DNA from: Candidatus Thorarchaeota archaeon
Lineage (GTDB): Archaea; Asgardarchaeota; Thorarchaeia; Thorarchaeales; Thorarchaeaceae
Direction: 5' to 3'
Length of the DNA stretch: 32,157 nt
NCBI GenBank assembly: GCA_016933575.1
Contig: JAFGAR010000060.1
Span: 1 to 32,157, forward strand
Under the pieces are notes generated by a model. The model did not search any database. It worked only from the letters and a program-made list of their open reading frames with translations, and had not been told where the DNA came from. This document shows positions 8,701 to 14,267 of this stretch, one piece after another; the stretch's first letter is position 1, and every line of letters begins with the position of its first letter. The position numbers were made by a program, and so were the translations under genes.

Positions 8701-9302
8701 GTAATGAGTCGTACATAGCGTGTGTTCATATTCAAATGAATCACAGCTTGGATATTGGAATGTACACCATAAAATTCAATGTTCTAGGGAGTTCTCACAT
8801 CTATCAAACCTTCATCAATTTAGAGCTGCCAATTGTGCTATTCACATCTTTCAACGTAGTCGCTGGAGATTGGATTTTCGTAGAACTTGGATTGAAGTCG
8901 CCTGCAGGAAATATCATTGAAGCAGCGAGTTTCAATTATACGATTTATGACCCAACAGATACTATTTTCGCAGAAGGTGTTGCAGTGTGTAATGATACCT
9001 ATATCGCAGGACTAAATGTTACATTCTCGATATATGCCGATGCGGGAGATTATATTGTAAGATTCAGTGTACCTGATACTTCACACTATTATGAAACCAG
9101 CATCCATGTGGATAGCGCACCACCCCCTACATCTGTAACGACCACGACAGCCACAACTACAACGGGAATAACATCAAGCGATCCCACGACAACAATAAGC
9201 CCACATCCACTAATAGATACAGGAATCATTCCCATGGCTATTGGAATTCTTACAATAGGCTTTCTTATTGGTTTAATCATGATATGGCGTTTAAAGAGAT
9301 AA
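5490..9302 (+). CDS. Main part of the frameshifted surface protease: gingipain-like (C25) peptidase, Ig-like repeats, Thr stalk, membrane anchor
   Basis: The first dozen residues from the ATG at 5490 are not native; true coding joins near 5526 with GYSRGSGYYIHSSLDNS, the end of the upstream jelly roll. Numbered from 5490, a prepeptidase-like beta domain spans about 310-405. A clan CD peptidase domain spans about 410-870, with His737 in LLSSHGS and Cys808 in DTCQLG. It ends with the C25-type FVIFGNPTAGL motif. Three Ig-like domains of about 95 residues follow, sharing GDW-(I/V)-E-L-G-L cores, then a Thr-rich stalk (about 1210-1240) and a C-terminal helix with basic tail (WRLKR). The enzyme would sit outside the cell, cleaving proteins or processing surface proteins, probably after Arg or Lys if gingipain-like. 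No partner gene is adjacent. The gene is on the plus strand, divergent from padR. Confidence 0.8.
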   Translation: MEWSSIIYHDRQGYSRGSGYYIHSSLDNSMGDDFAGERAVQYADNVFIRRFTASEPIHSIWGPRESVGIHASQILTNMTTIVGLSGDSYNDSMNLLAASPLSVRYRDGATAKSLVIPDITSIYENPLDEWTSVLGGSTDELLIIGSINEAEYIASCNPNLINRIGTQSFYATAGSIATQYFSTSDTLVLAYAHPNPSKYSNTVVLFSDANTLLAPSYSEHSITTPSSTTETDFYLPREGGGIVAQVTAASTYLDYLICQLGFQESGESYGLDYPWYGDYRMAFPFFGKSGDWRFNLIDTYPDWRTGYYTLRVWTLPKVEYSFTIAENETCEIDLQLSVSNTSQSVGLYVLDPDGNLILDANRFALMRDDFNETSVSVTLSYPRPGNYTAYVTTPELFGANYTLDITKHTVNLELLDTGLCASNGLAIASMYDAGLILSDGDSQISDAIDAIEQIEPEKLIIVDLESHFSPSFISLLNGYVSDINHITDTKALPMLISSLLVDFEAHSSATLYDPVGEYFVAAGLSAASRGGFALPNGYASAQFTTYSQVAEQMAYHADYSVPFLGGYHYYDIWTSSPSLSELHPSYNSMSQISDSFFGWLENITGIDRTETLIIISPYEKLGTTLPPSFDRAVMGKTLVGRYPSKSEFSTYIQIAQSSLRIPLLASKTPDISVLGSHVAYNYETPVPTNDHRDMIFDTSGDFSLVINQTRLTYSQQAGPNATSLLQEGVTFWLLSSHGSTGQQIYTDDGILALMDFDCWRGFETGQSTSSPDDGDGAVNPVDDLESWNISDVVDGADLHGLITYFDTCQLGLSYGPAIMLEAGAESVVACWVDSYIGPSDLVEWNVLNKMAVGLPISNALVSAFSINSHLYSLDMRGVNYYIASSSFHLVSASSNQFVIFGNPTAGLFDCYSFIPPVLKRTIPYTDESLIATAGQNTEISIGIADIFGNPIPSATISYSIKDPSSSIYQTGTVVCDDDFLADIEIVLPESCEIGDYSLYYERPLDNQTYSLTIQVMLPVPIIDNTNGTIGDWVDIELGLLSHTSDSINVSIFEYEILNEDNVSIVVGSSVCNESYIACVHIQMNHSLDIGMYTIKFNVLGSSHIYQTFINLELPIVLFTSFNVVAGDWIFVELGLKSPAGNIIEAASFNYTIYDPTDTIFAEGVAVCNDTYIAGLNVTFSIYADAGDYIVRFSVPDTSHYYETSIHVDSAPPPTSVTTTTATTTTGITSSDPTTTISPHPLIDTGIIPMAIGILTIGFLIGLIMIWRLKR

Positions 9303-9542
9303 CCTAAAGCAAAGAAAACAAGATGCGCGAAGTGATAGAACGCTGAGTACCATATATCTCGTGTTAAGCATAATCCTCAGCCAATTCTCTTGATTCTTGA
9401 ATTAGACGGAGTGGGTGTCGATTTGATCAGAGCATTCATAATCTATATGAAGAAAAAAATGGAACATCATTGTAAGTTTACCGGATTGTCATGAATACCT
9501 GGTGAATATTCACTACGTACTCCCAAAAGGGACAGGATGACT

Positions 9543-10241
9543 CTACTCATCATGGTCTGCAGGTTTTTCTGAATGTATGTAGTAGAATGCAAGGATTAGG
9601 AACACTGAGGCTAGGAGTAATGGGATGAGACCCAAGTGAATTTGCGACCCGGAACGCACTACTGAGCTTGGTTGCCATGAAGGAACCTGATCGATGAACT
9701 GAAGATAAACAGCAACTGCGCAGAAACAGATTGACACACCCCCTAATAGATCAAGTTTCAGGTTCTTTTCACGCAACATCGATGATGAGAGAACGACAAA
9801 TGAAAGCATAAGGAATGCCAGAGAGTAGATGAGAAATCCGTAGTCTAGCATATTCCACCAGGATAGCCATGTAGCAGGATCGGGAAAGGTCGTTGAATTT
9901 GGTATCGTGTAGAGGTAGGCGGTCCATTGTAAATTGAAATATGAAGATGCAAGGAATATACTGGTAGATAGAATAGCAAGAGGATTTCTCAATGGCATAA
10001 GAAAATAAAAAGATCCCAATGATAGGAAGATAGACCCACAGACCAGTACTGGGCCAATGATCAATAATGCACTTGGCATATAGAAGGTGAATGAGAAGAG
10101 GTAGGAGCTATACCAGAAGCTATACCATTGATTCCAACCCTCAAATCCAGTTCCTAAAAGCAAGGGCAATGTTACAAAGACTCCTGCTAATCCTGTAAAT
10201 GATAATCCTAACAAAAAATCATAGATCTTTGATTTCATCAT
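9543..10241 (-). CDS. Polytopic membrane protein, unknown function
   Basis: The 232-residue product has about six hydrophobic segments (near residues 8-30, 52-77, 84-106, 132-154, 163-182 and 203-224). A Trp/Tyr-rich extracytoplasmic loop (WNQWYSFWYSSY) follows the first helix, and another (TWLSWWNMLD) lies before the fourth. The tail is short and charged (HSEKPADHDE). GAGGA lies a few bases before tandem ATG codons, so residue 1 or 2 is the start. No transporter or enzyme motif is visible. It lies downstream of, and on the same strand as, the nuclease gene, but the strong terminator at 10383-10415 argues for separate transcription. It converges on the protease gene across a 240-bp gap in which no gene is seen. 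Confidence 0.65.
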   Translation of the reverse strand: MMKSKIYDFLLGLSFTGLAGVFVTLPLLLGTGFEGWNQWYSFWYSSYLFSFTFYMPSALLIIGPVLVCGSIFLSLGSFYFLMPLRNPLAILSTSIFLASSYFNLQWTAYLYTIPNSTTFPDPATWLSWWNMLDYGFLIYSLAFLMLSFVVLSSSMLREKNLKLDLLGGVSICFCAVAVYLQFIDQVPSWQPSSVVRSGSQIHLGLIPLLLASVFLILAFYYIHSEKPADHDE

Positions 10242-10382
10242 CTATCCTCTGCTTTGTTACAACACATTTTTCATGGAAATCCGTAGCTCGATACAGATAA
10301 CATTGTGGTTGAAAGTAACAGAGGCAACCAACAAAATTCTCGGTTGTTTAGCCAGTGTTGGTAAGGATTACCTTCAATAGAG

Positions 10383-10415
10383 AAAAAAAGAAGGGATTTG
10401 ATTCAACCCCTTCTT
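10383..10415 (-). terminator. Intrinsic-type terminator of the secreted nuclease gene
   Basis: On the minus strand an 8-bp perfect stem (AAGAAGGG, 12-nt loop, CCCTTCTT) runs straight into a T-run (TTTTTTTCTC counted from the stem end), 13 nt after the stop codon of the gene ending at 10429. Hairpin plus U-tract is the classical intrinsic layout. In archaea the U-tract is known to be the main signal, so the hairpin is an extra. Confidence 0.72.
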
Positions 10416-10428
10416 GGACTCTTATTAG

Positions 10429-13400
10429 TTAGATTCTCTTGATTATGGATATGGCTGCATATAGTTCGACGCTTGAGAGTGGTGTAGGTCCAGTATTCGA
10501 TGCACCGGGTGTGGGAGATGTGAAGGTAGTCCAAGTAGTGCCGCCATCGATTTCCCGACCGTAGCTGACATCATCTGAAGAGCTCCCATAGGCGTATGTG
10601 TCTAAGACCGTCACACCATCAGGATTGATGTAATTCACATTGTCGCCAGCATTGTTCAATGCGATATTAGTCACACCCTGATAGAATACCAAGAATCCAT
10701 GCGCTGGAATGACTGTGCCAGAGGGAATAGTGTAGGGGGCAGTACCACCACCGATGAGATCATCGATGATGTAGCCTGAGATATCTACAGCCACATCTAA
10801 GGGATTATAGAGTTCAATCCACTCTTCAGTATAGAGCGTATTAGGGTCAGGTAAAAATTCGTTTATTAGAATCGAATCGCCTGAGCTGGATGGGACAAAA
10901 TTGGACGCTCCCGGTGTAGGAGTATCAAAGGTTATCCATGTTGAAGACCCATCGGTCTCTCGACCATAGCTGATATCATCAGCAGAACTTGTGTACACAA
11001 ATGTATCGAGTATGGTGACGCCATCAGGCATGAGATAGTTGACTGTATCTCCAGCATTATTCAGACCGATATTAGTCACACCCTGATAGAACACTATGAA
11101 ACCATGAGCAGAGATGGTTGTACCTGTTGGGATAGTATATGGACTGGTTCCTCCGCCAATTAGATCATCAAGAACATATCCTGAGATATCCACGGTCTCG
11201 CCCAGAGGGTTGTAGAGCTCAATCCACTCCTCAGTGTATAGACTGTTAGGATCGGGCAAGAATTCGTTAATGAGAACAGCATCACCATTAGCAAGGGAGC
11301 CAGCATTTGATGCGCCAGGGGTTGGCACATCAAAGGTTATCCATATCGAAGATCCATCTGTCTCTCGACCATAGCTGATATCATCAGCAGAACTTGTATA
11401 CACAAATGTATCGAGCACCGTCATACCATCGGGGCTGATGTAGTTCACAGTATCTCCAGCATTGTTCAATGCGATATTTGTAGTGCCTTGGTAGAAAACG
11501 ATGAATCCGTAAGCAGGAATTGTAGTACCTGCAGGTATCGTGTAAGGCGCAGTCCCGCCACCAATGAGGTCATCGATGATGTAACCAGAGATGTCAACTA
11601 CTTCACTCAGAGGATTGTAGAGTTCAATCCATTCTTCCGAATAGAGTGTGTTGGGATCAGGGAGGAACTCATTTAGGAGAATTAAGTCCCCAATACCTGT
11701 ACCTGCACCATTTGATGCACCCGGTGTAGGAGTATCAAAAGTTGTCCAAATGGATGAACCATCAGTTTCCCGACCGTAACTTGTGTCATCAGCTGAAGTA
11801 GTGTAAGTATATGAATCAAGGACAGTTGTACCATCAGGCATGAGATAGTTGACTGTATCTCCAGCATTATTCAATCCAATATTGGTAACACTCTGGTAGA
11901 GTACAAGATAGCCATATGCAGGGATTGTAGTTCCAAATGGAATCGTATACGGCGCAGTCCCGCCAGTAGTTATGTCATCAAGGACATATCCGGATACATT
12001 GACTGTTTCACCTAATGGATTGTACAACTCTATCCATTCTTCGGTATAGAGTGTATTAGGATCGGGGAGGAACTCATTAATGAGAACCGAATCACCATTT
12101 GCTAATATGATAATATTTGCAGCTCCAGGGGTTGGAGTAGTGAAGGTTATCCATGTTGGTGAACCATCAGACTCTCTACCATAGCTCACATCATCTGTGG
12201 AGGATGAATATGTGTAGGAATCAATTACTGTCACACCATCGGGCTTCAAAAGATTGACTGTATCTCCAGCATTGTTCAATCCCACTCCAGTTGCGCCTTG
12301 GTAAAGAACAAGGTAACCATATGCTGGGATAACAGTACCAGCAGGAATGGAATATGGATTAGTACCGCCAGTTGTGATATCATCCAGAATATATGCTGAT
12401 AGATCGGCATCCAGAGCCTGTGGATTATAGAACTCCACCCATTCCTCGGTGTAGAGGGCATATGGATCTGGTAGAAATTCATTGATTAGCACAAGGTCTG
12501 CATCTCCGCCCTCTTCAGTAGTAGCAGTGATGGCTGACGATTTTAGTCCCTCATTGATACTTGTATCAACAGCTGATACTTCATAGGTATACATTGTTAG
12601 AGGATCCAATCCAACATCGCTGTAAGAGGTTCCCAATACTTGTGCATTCAAGACACCATCACGATATACTCTGTAATGAGAGATATCAGGTTCTGTGTTA
12701 GCATCCCAAGATAGGTCAATCTGAGACATGCTTACCGTGTTTGCACTTAGACCAGTAACCTGTGCAGGTGGAACTGAATCAGGTTCTGTTATTGAGTCAA
12801 GCTGGATAAAGACGTCGACTGAGTAATGGTCGGATCCAGTATCTGCGGTTAGTGTATCTCCAACAGTAGAGTTGATCAATCGGTCTTCGAAGTATGAATT
12901 GACCACGATGAAATCAATCCGAGAGAGATACTGAGCATCCTGATGACCATAGCTGTAACCGGGATCGGTAGGATTCAAAGTTCGAAAGACATCTGTGTAA
13001 TTATGGACAGTAGAAGAGTACTGACCGTAGATTGGATCATCAGGGCGCATTGTCATGGTCATAGGACCATACCCCAGATCGCCAAGGGGAGCTAGATCCC
13101 CTGTATCATCCGGTGAGAATGAATTCAGGTCGCCCATGTACATGATTGGTACATCACCAAGACTGTCCATGTAGTTAATGATGCCCTCGGTCTCACGTTC
13201 TCGTCTAAATTCGTTTTCAGCACCAGACATTGCCTTGAGATGCGCACCGAAGATATGAACATCGATACCATCAATATTCACTACTGCCTCTACAAAATCA
13301 TGTGTAACAGTATACTCTGTGGTGTCATCAAGAGTTACAATTGGTATCTGATTGAAGGAAATGATGGGGATTCTACTCAGGATTGCTGCGCCGCTAGTAG

Positions 13401-14007
13401 CATATTGTATGTCTTCAGCACAGTACCCAGTATAGGGGAGTTCGTCAAGGAAATATGTATTGAATTCATTGACCACTTGATTCAGGATATAGTTATCATT
13501 GTCATCCCAAGTTCCGGTCTCGACTACAACCAGAATATCAGGATCCTCTTCCTTCACGACTTGCTTCCAATCTGGATTTGTCCCAGACGCCTCAATGTTG
13601 TAACTCATGATCTTCAACGCATCGCGGGCTCTGTTATCGACAGTCACAGTGATTGATGCTTCGCCCCAACGCCAAGATCGGTCTATGGCACGACAGGTGA
13701 TGACATGTTCACCATAAGACTCCTCAGTCGTGTTCCAAACGTAAAGTGTGGACCAAGACTTGACTGTACCATCGATAAGAATTTGATACCAGCGAATGGG
13801 TCTTTTATCAACTGCCGTGAAATTCACGGTCACTATTCCAGAGAGTGTTGCTCCATCTTCGGGACTGTTTATTATGATTGTTGGCGGAGATTTGTTTCCA
13901 TGCCGCCACCACCAATGAAATCCACAAGCTTCAGCTGTTGATGTGAATGCAACACTCACCATCAAGAATGATAGAATAAGAAGAATACCTACTCTCTTTC
14001 TATTCAA
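10429..14007 (-). CDS. Secreted endonuclease/exonuclease/phosphatase-family nuclease with FN3 and five lamin-tail domains
   Basis: The start is a TTG with AGGAGG 8 nt upstream. A signal peptide covers residues 1-28 (NRKRVGILLILSF core). Then come an Ig-like domain (about 40-127) and an EEP hydrolase domain (about 130-405). An FN3 domain follows (about 412-498), then five lamin-tail domains (503-1171) and a 20-residue end. EEP catalytic residues are all present: Asn137 (MSYNIEA), Glu163 (VVVET), His256 (GAHLKA), Asp293 and Asn295 (GDLNS), Asp365 (RIDFIVV), Asp393 and His394 (SDHY). Bacterial ExeM/NucH-type extracellular nucleases combine the same domains, so a secreted DNase for nutrient or phosphate scavenging is likely; a phosphatase is possible. 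No membrane anchor or Thr stalk is present: it ends YAAISIIKRI just before a terminator, so it may be released. Confidence 0.85.
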   Translation of the reverse strand: MNRKRVGILLILSFLMVSVAFTSTAEACGFHWWWRHGNKSPPTIIINSPEDGATLSGIVTVNFTAVDKRPIRWYQILIDGTVKSWSTLYVWNTTEESYGEHVITCRAIDRSWRWGEASITVTVDNRARDALKIMSYNIEASGTNPDWKQVVKEEDPDILVVVETGTWDDNDNYILNQVVNEFNTYFLDELPYTGYCAEDIQYATSGAAILSRIPIISFNQIPIVTLDDTTEYTVTHDFVEAVVNIDGIDVHIFGAHLKAMSGAENEFRRERETEGIINYMDSLGDVPIMYMGDLNSFSPDDTGDLAPLGDLGYGPMTMTMRPDDPIYGQYSSTVHNYTDVFRTLNPTDPGYSYGHQDAQYLSRIDFIVVNSYFEDRLINSTVGDTLTADTGSDHYSVDVFIQLDSITEPDSVPPAQVTGLSANTVSMSQIDLSWDANTEPDISHYRVYRDGVLNAQVLGTSYSDVGLDPLTMYTYEVSAVDTSINEGLKSSAITATTEEGGDADLVLINEFLPDPYALYTEEWVEFYNPQALDADLSAYILDDITTGGTNPYSIPAGTVIPAYGYLVLYQGATGVGLNNAGDTVNLLKPDGVTVIDSYTYSSSTDDVSYGRESDGSPTWITFTTPTPGAANIIILANGDSVLINEFLPDPNTLYTEEWIELYNPLGETVNVSGYVLDDITTGGTAPYTIPFGTTIPAYGYLVLYQSVTNIGLNNAGDTVNYLMPDGTTVLDSYTYTTSADDTSYGRETDGSSIWTTFDTPTPGASNGAGTGIGDLILLNEFLPDPNTLYSEEWIELYNPLSEVVDISGYIIDDLIGGGTAPYTIPAGTTIPAYGFIVFYQGTTNIALNNAGDTVNYISPDGMTVLDTFVYTSSADDISYGRETDGSSIWITFDVPTPGASNAGSLANGDAVLINEFLPDPNSLYTEEWIELYNPLGETVDISGYVLDDLIGGGTSPYTIPTGTTISAHGFIVFYQGVTNIGLNNAGDTVNYLMPDGVTILDTFVYTSSADDISYGRETDGSSTWITFDTPTPGASNFVPSSSGDSILINEFLPDPNTLYTEEWIELYNPLDVAVDISGYIIDDLIGGGTAPYTIPSGTVIPAHGFLVFYQGVTNIALNNAGDNVNYINPDGVTVLDTYAYGSSSDDVSYGREIDGGTTWTTFTSPTPGASNTGPTPLSSVELYAAISIIKRI
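10495..12501 (-). repeat. Five tandem lamin-tail domain repeats, 405-bp period
   Basis: The motif (I/L)NEFLPDP recurs at residues 508, 643, 778, 913 and 1048 of the nuclease, exactly 135 residues (405 bp) apart each time. Each unit also contains EEW-(I/V)-E-(L/F)-YNP, GGT-x-PY-(S/T)-IP, LNNAGD-x-VN, SYGRE and PTPGA. Units 3 and 4 share long near-identical stretches (for example TSSADDISYGRETDGSS), pointing to recent duplication or gene conversion. Lamin-tail domains are Ig-fold modules often linked to DNA or surface binding. Confidence 0.9.
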
Positions 14008-14080
14008 AACCTATGCCTCCTAACGCAATTAACCAGATTAAAGTTGAATCTTCTTCGAAAATGACTCTGTTATAAATATA
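14008..14080 (-). promoter_or_regulatory. Promoter and SD of the secreted nuclease gene
   Basis: On the minus strand a TATA box (TATATTTATA, bases 14080-14071) places the transcription start near 14046. The resulting leader of about 40 nt carries AGGAGG at 14021-14016, 8 nt before the TTG start at 14007. This supports the non-ATG start. The opposite side of this 260-bp divergent gap serves the propeller gene, whose TATA box is not clear. Confidence 0.6.
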
Positions 14081-14267
14081 GAGGATTGTAAACCAAAACA
14101 GAGCTATGTTAAACCTATACACATTACACTATGAGTGAAATCAACGCGTCATGATTTGTGTTCACTCTCTCAAAACATAAATTAGGTGGTTAATATTCTA
14201 ATTTTTCATTAATTTGGTTGATAAATCAAGTAAATGAATTCGCAAGGAGAGGAAAATTACGAAGAGA

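Noticed and set aside
9502..9513. Palindrome GTGAATATTCAC in the gap between convergent genes
   Set aside because: A 12-bp AT-rich palindrome is not rare by chance and it is not near a promoter.
10495..12501. Regular DNA repeats considered as CRISPR-like array
   Set aside because: The period is 405 bp and fully coding for lamin-tail domains; no short repeat/spacer structure.
13240..13656. 138-codon plus-strand frame
   Set aside because: Antisense shadow of the EEP nuclease domain, whose catalytic residues are all intact on the other strand.
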